Assembly: GCA_947504875.1 (NCBI GenBank)
Contig: CANNJI010000015.1
Location: 1 to 41,592 of the forward strand
Source: Legionellaceae bacterium
GTDB lineage: Bacteria; Pseudomonadota; Gammaproteobacteria; Legionellales; Legionellaceae
Reading direction: 5' to 3'
Length of the DNA: 41,592 nt
How positions within the stretch are numbered: the first letter of the stretch is position 1; the number at the start of each line of letters is the position of its first letter. Below are positions 7,420-15,146 of the stretch, one piece after another. Made by a program: the position numbers and the translations under genes. Under the pieces are notes generated by a model. It was not told where the DNA came from. It saw only the letters and a list, made by a program, of their open reading frames with translations, and did no database searches.

Positions 7420-9372
7420 TTATACTCCTTCCTCTTCAAATGCGTCGGCCAAGTAACTGAGGATTTCCCCAGTCTGGTTGTCAACGGCGGTGTAATTACG
7501 GTGTTTATTGTCCTGTGCATTGCTGTTCACGAGAGGTGCCAATGTTTCAGCAATGGCCTGTCCTATCATGCGCGCTGATTCCTGACGTCCCGGTTGCATT
7601 GCTATTTCATCATCCACAGGTATTATTTTTTTCACCTCAATGATGGGGTATTGAGGAACCACGGTGGGCACGTCAATCGCGGGCAATAATTTGTGCATGA
7701 AGCGTTTGTCCTTGTAATAGATGATTTTTTTGCACTGAATGACACCATCGCCTGTGATGATCATCTGTTTTTTAACCGGGAATTTGCCTACCTCGGCAGC
7801 ACTTAACAGCGGACGCTCAATCAGGCTTTCACTGTAGTTACTCCCCTCACGGTTGGTGCCATAACTTCGGTTTTTAATTCGTACCGTTTTATTGCCTAAC
7901 TCTCGAGATAAAAATTGTTTGTCTGTGTCGGCATTCTGGCGAAAGCCTATTTTTAAATCCGTGTTTTGAAAGAAGATATCCGAGTTGTCGCGTCCGCCAT
8001 AGGTTGAGTAAAACTGGCCTACGTTTTGAATGATGGGCATCAAATGCACGCCATAGCCTGCCAAGTCACCAAACCCGTCTTTTAATTTTTCCATGCGTCC
8101 AAACCGGTTAATTTCATCGAGCAGGCACAGGACTTTGCAGGGTTCATCCTTTCCAGGCAGGCTATCGAGCATGACGTTTAAAAACAGTTGAACAATCAAA
8201 CTAATGAGAGGTGCTAGGCGTTGTATCTGCCCTGTACCGAAGGATAAATACAACGAGATGGGCTGCTTGCGCATATCTCTAAAATCAACATCGGATGTGC
8301 TGGTTGCCGCATTGATTAATGGATCTTCCCAGAGCCTTAACATGGACGTTAAGGTCGAACGAACCCCTGATTGTTCTTTCGGTGCTTTTTGTATGAAACT
8401 TTGTATGGCAAGAAAAGCGGCGTGATCGAGTGTAATTAAATTATCCGCAATCGTGTGATCTGCTATCACTTGCGTTAAAAAAGCGTCTAAATCAGCCCCA
8501 CCTTTAATAATAGATGCCAGCTCGCCCAAGGTAAACGGTCGGTCACTTTGCATAAGCCACAGCAATAACCCCAATGCTATGGAGCGTGCTTCTTCCGTCC
8601 ACATTTTATTTTCATCGCCTGAACCTGTCACAAGCACGTCCAATATCAGGTGAATGTCTGTGATGCGTTTGCTTGGGTTGGTTCTATCAATGTAGTCCAG
8701 CGGGTTAATCCGGTGTGTCTTGAAGTGTTTGTTTGCGGGTGAAAAACGATACACCGTATTGCCAGACTGCTGTCTATAGCCACTGGTGTAGTCAAAAATC
8801 TCGTATTTGTTGTCAGTTGCCAGTAACGAGCCTTGCCAATTCAAGGCATTTGGGATCACAACCGACACCCCTTTTCCTGATCGCGATGGCGCAAAAACTA
8901 ATAAGTGGTTGGAGAGTTTATAGCGCAACAGTTTTCCGTTGTAATCCCCCACCAACACATTGCCTGATTCGTCAAAAAAGCCCATTTTTCTGATTTCAGC
9001 GGCACTTGCCCAATGGGCATTGCCATAAAGATTCCGCCAGGATGGTGCAAGCAAGGGTGCAATGCTGCTGGCAGCGAATAGACCAAGCCCCGCAACAGGA
9101 AAACCCCATAATTCTACGTTGGTGAGCAGGTTCATCTGCTGGGTTTGCATAGCAAATTCCCATACGCCCCAAGGTCGAACCAAGGTCAATGGCAACCCAA
9201 TCAATGAATAAAAAATAGCGCACCAGATGCTCAGTGCAATAACAACCATAACACTCATACAAAACAACCACGAACCGACTTTTCGTGCCGTTTGTTGTGC
9301 GTTGGTGTTTAAGCCCTGATAAAGACAACCCGAAACAAGTAAGCCCGCTCCTGCATTAAGCCACAACATCAT
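7420..9372 (-). CDS. virD4: VirD4/TraG coupling ATPase
   Basis: The type IV coupling protein brings the relaxase-DNA complex to the T4SS channel. Membrane segments lie near residues 34-60 and 88-110. They are followed by the VirD4 nucleotide-binding domain with Walker A FAPSRSGKGVS (161-168 core) and a Walker B-like VLCLLDEINRFG near residue 417. The 650 residues are in the normal range. The gene overlaps virB11 by 17 bases and is followed at once by the toprim gene, in the order known from Legionella lvhB11-lvhD4. The C-terminal 100 residues are variable, as expected for substrate selection. Confidence 0.95.
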   Translation of the reverse strand: MMLWLNAGAGLLVSGCLYQGLNTNAQQTARKVGSWLFCMSVMVVIALSIWCAIFYSLIGLPLTLVRPWGVWEFAMQTQQMNLLTNVELWGFPVAGLGLFAASSIAPLLAPSWRNLYGNAHWASAAEIRKMGFFDESGNVLVGDYNGKLLRYKLSNHLLVFAPSRSGKGVSVVIPNALNWQGSLLATDNKYEIFDYTSGYRQQSGNTVYRFSPANKHFKTHRINPLDYIDRTNPSKRITDIHLILDVLVTGSGDENKMWTEEARSIALGLLLWLMQSDRPFTLGELASIIKGGADLDAFLTQVIADHTIADNLITLDHAAFLAIQSFIQKAPKEQSGVRSTLTSMLRLWEDPLINAATSTSDVDFRDMRKQPISLYLSFGTGQIQRLAPLISLIVQLFLNVMLDSLPGKDEPCKVLCLLDEINRFGRMEKLKDGFGDLAGYGVHLMPIIQNVGQFYSTYGGRDNSDIFFQNTDLKIGFRQNADTDKQFLSRELGNKTVRIKNRSYGTNREGSNYSESLIERPLLSAAEVGKFPVKKQMIITGDGVIQCKKIIYYKDKRFMHKLLPAIDVPTVVPQYPIIEVKKIIPVDDEIAMQPGRQESARMIGQAIAETLAPLVNSNAQDNKHRNYTAVDNQTGEILSYLADAFEEEGV

Positions 9373-10360
9373 TCACCCCATATAAACTAATGTCCTCAAT
9401 CACACGTTCCCCATCATCAAGACGCGCCATCTGAATGACAATGTTGACTGATGAGCTGATCATGCTGCGCAATCTCGACTCACTCGCGTGCTGCAATTCC
9501 GGGGCTTCGCTTAACATGAAACACAGTTGTGTCAATGCATGCTCAATTGAGTCCGCATGAAGCGTGGTTAAACTGCCCGGATGCCCTGAAATGCAGGCAC
9601 GCAAAAAAGGATAAGCTTCCCGCCCACGGATTTCAGATACAAAAATTCTGTCAGGTCGTAAACGCAAACAGACTTTCAGTAAATCAAGTATCGATGCCGT
9701 CCGCACATCCTCTTCACTGTCATCTTCATTTGCCAGCAAATGCACCTTGTTGGGCAGCGTGATGGTGGTCTCCCTGACCCCTTCAATGGTGATGAGGCGC
9801 TCATGTTGCGGAATGGCTTTCAAACACGAATTAAGAAAGGATGTTTTAGCTGTTGATGTACCACCGCTAATGATGATGCTCAGTTTTGCCGTTACCGCTA
9901 ATTGAATCAAATCCTTCCATCGCCCTTCCTCATAGCATGTTCGGATCGCTGCATACACTTCATGAATTTTTTGGTGACGCACTTTTTTTACATGCCTAAA
10001 CGCGCCTCGTTGCTCCCAGTCATCCAGCGTCAGATCCAAAACGGCTTGTTTTCGTATAGAGCAAATAAACTGCCCCTTTTCACACGCCGGTGGCAAAACA
10101 AACTGGCAACGCTCGCCTCCCGGTAGCGTGGCTGATAACAAGGGTTTGGTTTCTGACAGGTCTTTATGATTATCCTCGGCAATTAAATTCGCCAGTTGGC
10201 GCAGGTGCTTTCCGGTCAATTCAGGTGCCTGATGCAGGGTGAATCGTCCGGCTTTTTCAAGCCAAAGTTCGCCGGGGTTATTGATGCACAGCTCAGACAC
10301 GCCCTCCTGTTTAAGGTAGGGCTGTAAGGGTTCTAAATACGCAAGCAAGGCTACGCTCAT
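9356..10360 (-). CDS. virB11: VirB11 secretion ATPase
   Basis: A cytoplasmic hexameric ATPase that powers assembly and substrate transfer in the T4SS. It has 334 residues, starting at ATG 10360, and overlaps virB10 by four bases. The N-terminal domain (1-130) is followed by the RecA-like domain: Walker A region IISGGTSTAKTSFLN (166-173), Asp box RLITIEGVRET, Walker B LRLRPDRIFVSEIRG and the His box SGHPGSLTTLHADS. The glycine normally preceding the Walker A lysine is Ala171 (codon GCT). The lysine and threonine are kept. Whether this lowers ATP binding is unknown. Confidence 0.95.
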   Translation of the reverse strand: MSVALLAYLEPLQPYLKQEGVSELCINNPGELWLEKAGRFTLHQAPELTGKHLRQLANLIAEDNHKDLSETKPLLSATLPGGERCQFVLPPACEKGQFICSIRKQAVLDLTLDDWEQRGAFRHVKKVRHQKIHEVYAAIRTCYEEGRWKDLIQLAVTAKLSIIISGGTSTAKTSFLNSCLKAIPQHERLITIEGVRETTITLPNKVHLLANEDDSEEDVRTASILDLLKVCLRLRPDRIFVSEIRGREAYPFLRACISGHPGSLTTLHADSIEHALTQLCFMLSEAPELQHASESRLRSMISSSVNIVIQMARLDDGERVIEDISLYGVNDVVA

Positions 10361-11532
10361 GGGTTTTCTTCCTGTGTTAATACGTCTTCAAACGAGATGT
10401 CTTTGTTCACCATGATACTGATCTGCGTGCCTTGGGGTGGGCGGATCGAGTTTTGAATCACCATGTTTTGTTGCAACTCCTGACTGGCCGTTTGTGCAAA
10501 CGATGCCGATGCCCCCTGCCTGAAAACAGACGATGAGTTGTAACGGTCTTCTCCATTCACCCCAACGAGTGCAGCCCCTGCGCTAATGGATGACATTAAA
10601 ATGGCGGATCCATAACGTTCCAGATAATGATGATCTACCGGACCACTCATGCCCGCTCGCCCAAGAGGGTCGCTACCGGCTGAATCCAGATTCACCGTAA
10701 TGCCTGATTGCAGACGAAGCCGCGTCCACACGGTGTACAGTGTCGTTTGTCCATTTTTGATATCACCTGAGCGGTATTCACCGATTAATTCATCCCCGTT
10801 ATGAATCAAGGGAATATCACCCTGCGCGCCATACACGTCTTCGGTCACATGCCCTCGAATCATGCCAGGCAAGTCCGAGTCAATCGCTGATTCCGTCACG
10901 CCCTGAATGACTTTTCCTTTCAAAATACGGAAACGTAAATCACCCATCAGGGTTGCATTAACTTCCTCAACCCCTTGACCGCTTACGCTCTTCAAATATT
11001 GCGTGTTGGGGTTTTGATAAAGACCCGGTTGCCTTTCATCTGTGGACGTAGCTCCACGAACAGCAGCATTTTGCACGCCAACACCCACACTAACCAAGGC
11101 CGTACTTTGAATCATGGATTCTTCCTGTTTGCGCGCCTCGTCATGCGCTTTGATTCGCGCAAGCAGACGAAACCGGGCAAGTTCGTCAGACTCTTCCCGT
11201 TTGTGTGATTGCAAGTACTGACTAACATTAATGGTGCTGCTCGGTGTATCGCTGGACTGGGGCTCATGAACGGGCATGGGCAATTCATTTTCACCATGGT
11301 TCCCCGCACTTGTCGCATGCTGTGTGGTGATTTTTTTTGTTTTATCGCTCAGTGTCGATAAAATGGAACGCGCACCGAACTGCACAATCAAAACCGCCAG
11401 TACAATACCGAAAGCCGCCAAAAACCAAGGCCATTTACTCGATCTCTGACTGTCTTCAATGATGGGGTTATCGTCAATCAGGCTGTTTTCGTCAAGCGAT
11501 GCTTCGTGCTCTGTATCGTTATAGTCAGTCAT
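10357..11532 (-). CDS. virB10: VirB10 T4SS core-complex protein
   Basis: The bitopic protein that spans both membranes in the T4SS core. A cytoplasmic N-terminus (1-33), one membrane helix (34-53, WPWFLAAFGIVLAVLIVQFG), a linker and the VirB10/TrbI barrel domain (about 190-385) are visible. The barrel shows LMGDLRFRILKGKVIQGV, MIRGHVTEDVYG and GDELIGEYRSGDI. The 391 residues are typical. It overlaps virB11 and starts nine bases after virB9, with the ATG at 11532 following AAGGAAAAAAC. Confidence 0.95.
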   Translation of the reverse strand: MTDYNDTEHEASLDENSLIDDNPIIEDSQRSSKWPWFLAAFGIVLAVLIVQFGARSILSTLSDKTKKITTQHATSAGNHGENELPMPVHEPQSSDTPSSTINVSQYLQSHKREESDELARFRLLARIKAHDEARKQEESMIQSTALVSVGVGVQNAAVRGATSTDERQPGLYQNPNTQYLKSVSGQGVEEVNATLMGDLRFRILKGKVIQGVTESAIDSDLPGMIRGHVTEDVYGAQGDIPLIHNGDELIGEYRSGDIKNGQTTLYTVWTRLRLQSGITVNLDSAGSDPLGRAGMSGPVDHHYLERYGSAILMSSISAGAALVGVNGEDRYNSSSVFRQGASASFAQTASQELQQNMVIQNSIRPPQGTQISIMVNKDISFEDVLTQEENP

Positions 11533-11541
11533 GTTTTTTCC

Positions 11542-12306
11542 TTAAGATTTGCCGTCATTACGCCATTCATTGATGGCTTTGTCGTTGAATAAACACGTGG
11601 CATGTGGACCGAAACGGAACGTGTACTGCGGGTGTACGCCTTCCACCACCACATAGCCATCCTGAATACGGTAATTGACCAGCGACTCACGTCGTGTTTT
11701 TAAATCAACGGCTAAAATGGCCGGAATGGGCGCGCCGGGTTTAAACCGCAACAGGGTAAATGTTCCGTTGTCTTTGGCACTAATGGGGGCTGAAAACTTG
11801 TCACCTGCAAAACTGTAACTGCTGTTCACCTCATCTGGATTGCCGAAGTTTTTTATCATGTTGTAGGTTTGTCTGGGTGATCCAAACAGCCCTAATTTCA
11901 TATCGGAATACATAAACCGCACACGGAACGTATTGCTTGCTGGCTCCATGGATGCGGTTAATAAAAACGTGTACGTGCGACCTTTGTTGGTGGTGAAATT
12001 CAAATTGGTGGTGTTGTTTTCAATTTTTGGCTTGATGACCAGTAAATTTGAATAATTGGCAGACGCTATTTCCCAGCCAGCCCCTTTTCCAATACCAGGG
12101 TTTTCTGTGATGTACTCCCCTTTTTGTAATTCGATAGTGGTCGCAAAGCCAAACGTCGTGTTCACGTGCACCACGTTATCTGAATCGTAATTAACGATTT
12201 TGATCCGCTTGTCCGTAACCAGACCCTTTGGTGTTTGACCGGCAATGGCCGGCATGCTGCTTGCGACTAAACAAGCCAGTGCTGTAATTTTTAATGCGTT
12301 TCTCAT
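11542..12306 (-). CDS. virB9: VirB9 T4SS core-complex protein
   Basis: Secreted to the periplasm by a signal peptide (residues 1-22, cleavage after AIA) and part of the outer ring with VirB7 and VirB10. The N-terminal VirB9 domain has DKRIKIVNYDSDNVVHVNTTFGFATTIE-type sequence (32-60). The C-terminal CagX domain ends with PQYTFRFGPHATCLFND. The cysteine near residue 242 could pair with the cysteine-bearing lipoprotein encoded at 14095-14238. The 254 residues are normal. It lies 24 bases after virB8. Confidence 0.93.
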   Translation of the reverse strand: MRNALKITALACLVASSMPAIAGQTPKGLVTDKRIKIVNYDSDNVVHVNTTFGFATTIELQKGEYITENPGIGKGAGWEIASANYSNLLVIKPKIENNTTNLNFTTNKGRTYTFLLTASMEPASNTFRVRFMYSDMKLGLFGSPRQTYNMIKNFGNPDEVNSSYSFAGDKFSAPISAKDNGTFTLLRFKPGAPIPAILAVDLKTRRESLVNYRIQDGYVVVEGVHPQYTFRFGPHATCLFNDKAINEWRNDGKS

Positions 12307-12330
12307 GGTCAGTCCTCTCCTAATCGTTCA

Positions 12331-13023
12331 TTAAACAATGGGTTGTTTGTCATACAGGGTTACGGTGAAGCCCAATGGGTTTTGATCCCAATCCTGAAGG
12401 CTGCGTTTCTTTTGGCTTATCTCCCAGCCCATCACCGTTCGCCATTCCTCGCTTTTTTCAACTTTGTTGTCTGCCGTGTTGATGGTGTGGGTGGTAAAGC
12501 GCACATCCAGCAAGTTGTCACTGGATGACAACTTCGCAATCGAGTGGATCGTGACCGTCACATAATGATGTTGCCCCAGCACCTTGATAGGGCTTTCGGG
12601 ATTGATTTCGGGGCGAATGTGTTGGTCAATCTGTAATACAATGGGTGGTGCGCTCATCGACAACAGATTTTTATAGGGCGCATTGATGTTTAAAAAATTA
12701 TAGGACTCCTTGTCGGTCACGTAGTTGCTGGCAAAATGGCGAACCATCGCCCAGTTGTTGCTGAGTGATTGTGCATTTAACCGGGTTGGTGTGGTGACTT
12801 CACCCGTGCGTTTATCCATTAAGGCTAAAAATGGCTGCACGGTTTCACGCGTTACTAACGTGGTAACACAGATCACAGTCGCCGCAAGGCAGAAAAACAG
12901 CCCCAAACACAGGGCGCGGTAGATGTTGATTTGCTTATCGCGGGTCAACAACATGTCATCGTGCCAGTTTGTGGCATGCGCATAATAATCACGTTCTTTT
13001 AATGGGGTTGCAGTACTCATCAT
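12331..13023 (-). CDS. virB8: VirB8 T4SS inner-membrane protein
   Basis: A bitopic inner-membrane protein that nucleates T4SS assembly. A cytoplasmic N-terminus (1-37) is followed by one membrane helix (38-60, ALCLGLFFCLAATVICVTTL) and the periplasmic NTF2-like VirB8 domain with ETVQPFLALMDKRTGEVTT, NFLNINAPYKNLLS and WRTVMGWEIS. The 230 residues match the family. ATG 13023 has AAGGAACCAAC in front; a second ATG follows directly. Confidence 0.93.
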   Translation of the reverse strand: MMSTATPLKERDYYAHATNWHDDMLLTRDKQINIYRALCLGLFFCLAATVICVTTLVTRETVQPFLALMDKRTGEVTTPTRLNAQSLSNNWAMVRHFASNYVTDKESYNFLNINAPYKNLLSMSAPPIVLQIDQHIRPEINPESPIKVLGQHHYVTVTIHSIAKLSSSDNLLDVRFTTHTINTADNKVEKSEEWRTVMGWEISQKKRSLQDWDQNPLGFTVTLYDKQPIV

Positions 13024-13047
13024 GTTGGTTCCTTTTGTTATTCGTTA

Positions 13048-14085
13048 TTAATAAACCCGGCTGGCACGTGCAGCGCGCGCGGCCTCATCCTGCTTTTGTC
13101 GCACGCCTGCGCGTTGCTGAACCTGCTCTATCAATTTTTGTTGGCGTTGACCAAAACTGCTTTTTGCGGAATTCACCCCTTTGGAGACACGAGACGCTGC
13201 ACTTCCGATGGTTTGTCCCGCTTGGCTCGCCATGCGACCAGGACCTGCAATAGCCAACGATGACGTCAGGGATGCCGCCTTCTCAGGGATGACTTTGAAC
13301 AGAAAAAAGCTCAAGATGCTGCACACGAAATACAGAAGGATGCCCACAAAATCAGGCGCTTTCGATGATGATGCAACCGCAGTATTGCCAGCATTAAGAC
13401 ACAACGAAGCCAAGGTTGAGGTGAGCAATAACACACAGCCTACGAAGACCGGAACCAATGCCTTGTTGATGACCGCCTTGATCCAGCTTTCAGTTAACCC
13501 CTTGGTGCCATTAAACAGATGCATCACGATGAAATAGGGTGCTAAAACCAGCAAAACCGCCAAATAAAATTTGGAAATGACGATCAGACCCAGGGCTATC
13601 ATCGTGAATAAACACGTAGCAATCATCATAAGAGCCGCACCCAACACACACGTCATAATCCCTTTGGCCGTAAAGGGCATGTTGGAGAACAGTTCAACGC
13701 TTTTTTTCATGCCGTGAACAAAAATATCGTTCAATGAGCCATTCGTGTTGCTGAACTTGGATAGCAACATATTCGAAATGGCCAGTGGCTCATTCGTAGC
13801 CACGTTATAAATCAAGATGTAAAAAATATTCCAGTTGGTTGCCAACGTGTATACAAAGCAAATTTTAATTAAATGCGTGATTGCATCACTGATCGGGATG
13901 TCGTGATATTTAACCTGGTAAAAAAAATAAATGACATACAGCGTGAGTACCGAGGTCATGAGCCCGCTGACCATCCAATGGTCAGCAATGGCTTTATATC
14001 CCGTCTCAATAAACTTCGCCGTAATCTCATCAACGATGCCGAGCGCATCATTGATGAAGTTATCCAGCGTCAAATGGAAAGTCAT
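13048..14085 (-). CDS. virB6: VirB6/TrbL polytopic channel protein
   Basis: A polytopic inner-membrane component of the translocation channel. Membrane segments lie about at residues 40-58, 84-102, 140-168, 170-195, 205-230 and 245-265. The cytoplasmic tail (about 270-345) is polar, with Gln/Ala/Arg-rich sequence (GQRQQKLIEQVQQRAGVRQK). VirB6 proteins are poorly conserved. The call rests on topology, the length of 345 and its place between the VirB7-like lipoprotein and virB8, as in Lvh and other VirB clusters. Confidence 0.88.
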   Translation of the reverse strand: MTFHLTLDNFINDALGIVDEITAKFIETGYKAIADHWMVSGLMTSVLTLYVIYFFYQVKYHDIPISDAITHLIKICFVYTLATNWNIFYILIYNVATNEPLAISNMLLSKFSNTNGSLNDIFVHGMKKSVELFSNMPFTAKGIMTCVLGAALMMIATCLFTMIALGLIVISKFYLAVLLVLAPYFIVMHLFNGTKGLTESWIKAVINKALVPVFVGCVLLLTSTLASLCLNAGNTAVASSSKAPDFVGILLYFVCSILSFFLFKVIPEKAASLTSSLAIAGPGRMASQAGQTIGSAASRVSKGVNSAKSSFGQRQQKLIEQVQQRAGVRQKQDEAARAARASRVY

Positions 14086-14094
14086 ACGTTACCC

Positions 14095-14238
14095 TTACCC
14101 TTTATACCAGGTGTTGACGTTAACCCTGTTTTTGCATTGCAGGGGATCGCATGGGGATTTCAGTTCTGGACGCGTTGTTGCACACGCGCACAATGACAGA
14201 ATGCTTAACAACACCATGCCCTTGATTAGTTTTTTCAT
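14095..14238 (-). CDS. VirB7-like small lipoprotein
   Basis: A 47-residue frame, MKKLIKGMVLLSILSLCACA onward, has a type II signal peptide with a lipobox (LSLC, or the overlapping CAC). A short mature part follows with PCDPLQCKNRVNVNTWYKG. The mature cysteines and the final tryptophan segment fit VirB7-type proteins that bind VirB9 at the outer membrane. Its ATG overlaps the stop of the upstream 58-codon gene by one base (TAATG). The stop lies nine bases before virB6. Confidence 0.75.
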   Translation of the reverse strand: MKKLIKGMVLLSILSLCACATTRPELKSPCDPLQCKNRVNVNTWYKG

Positions 14239-14414
14239 TATTTACCCCTCCAGGCAAAAAACTCCTTGTATGCCTTGTCTTCCTGTTCAACCTGCGCCGC
14301 AGCCTTCCTGCTCACGAATTCATCATGCACTGATTTGATGGCTACGCTGACCACAAACACCATCAAGATGACCATGGCGGCCTGCCTTACACGCTTATCC
14401 AGTTTGTTACTCAT
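14238..14414 (-). CDS. 58-residue single-pass membrane protein in T4SS operon
   Basis: MSNKLDKRVRQAAMVILMVF starts a 58-residue frame with one membrane helix (about 11-28) and a charged C-terminal tail (VSRKAAAQVEQEDKAYKEFF). The ATG at 14414 is preceded by AAGGGGAATAAAGC, a good ribosome binding site. It sits between virB5 and the lipoprotein gene, with a TAATG junction to the latter. Other T4SS operons often carry a tiny gene here (for example the Eex/KikA-type position in IncN-like systems), so entry exclusion or assembly are possible roles. I do not recognise it. Confidence 0.7.
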   Translation of the reverse strand: MSNKLDKRVRQAAMVILMVFVVSVAIKSVHDEFVSRKAAAQVEQEDKAYKEFFAWRGK

Positions 14415-14435
14415 TGCTTTATTCCCCTTGTTGTT

Positions 14436-15146
14436 TTAGTGCCACTTAAAAAATTCACTCATCCATTTCGCATCAGACACCTCTTGCTGCGCTTGTAATC
14501 CCGTTAATTGCGCACTGACGGCGCTGGATTTAATTTGGTACGCCATGAGCTTGGCTTCTTCAATTTGTATGCGTGCAATCAAGTCCAGCGTTGATTTTTG
14601 ATTCGGGCTTCTTTCGATTTCAGCTTGCAATTTTTCGATCATGAGCAGCTCTGCATCAACGTTGTTGTAAGCAAGCGTATTGCTGGCGCGCGATGCAACG
14701 GTAGCTTTGGACAGCAAATCAAACAGCTTGGCTTGTTCCGGGTTTTTGGATGAGGAATAAACGCGATCGGAACTGACGATCGGAAATTCATGCTCGATTT
14801 CCCTGGCCAAACTGGCCAAGGGGTCGTTACCACCTGATTGATGACTATTCAACAAACTATTCCAGTCCTTGCCCGCGTGCTGCCATGAACTTAAGCTTGG
14901 GTTGTCGTATGAACCGTAGCCATAATGACCTTGCATCAGTTTTTGAGTGTCTTCCAGGAGTTTTTTTTGTTCGTTCAAGGCATTTAATTGCCCCGTCGAA
15001 TTAGTCCCTATAATCGTTGATTGCATGGCCATATCTTTTAATATTGAAAATATCTCTCCAAAATCAAAACTTGATTCGGCACTGGACACGATGGGTTGGG
15101 CGACAAGTAACACGGCGATGATGAGTTGTTTTTTGAATGTCTTCAT
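14436..15146 (-). CDS. virB5: VirB5-like minor pilin
   Basis: Placed at the pilus tip or surface in T4SSs. ATG 15146 overlaps the virB4 stop (ATGA) and is preceded by GGGAGCAATGCGC; two upstream ATGs (15152, 15161) are less likely. The 236-residue protein has a signal peptide (LIIAVLLVAQPIVSSAES) and a mostly helical mature part with Gln-rich coiled segments. Examples are QLNALNEQKKLLEDTQKLMQ and the C-terminal QLTGLQAQQEVSDAKW, which is common in VirB5/TrbJ proteins. Position and size support the call. Confidence 0.85.
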   Translation of the reverse strand: MKTFKKQLIIAVLLVAQPIVSSAESSFDFGEIFSILKDMAMQSTIIGTNSTGQLNALNEQKKLLEDTQKLMQGHYGYGSYDNPSLSSWQHAGKDWNSLLNSHQSGGNDPLASLAREIEHEFPIVSSDRVYSSSKNPEQAKLFDLLSKATVASRASNTLAYNNVDAELLMIEKLQAEIERSPNQKSTLDLIARIQIEEAKLMAYQIKSSAVSAQLTGLQAQQEVSDAKWMSEFFKWH

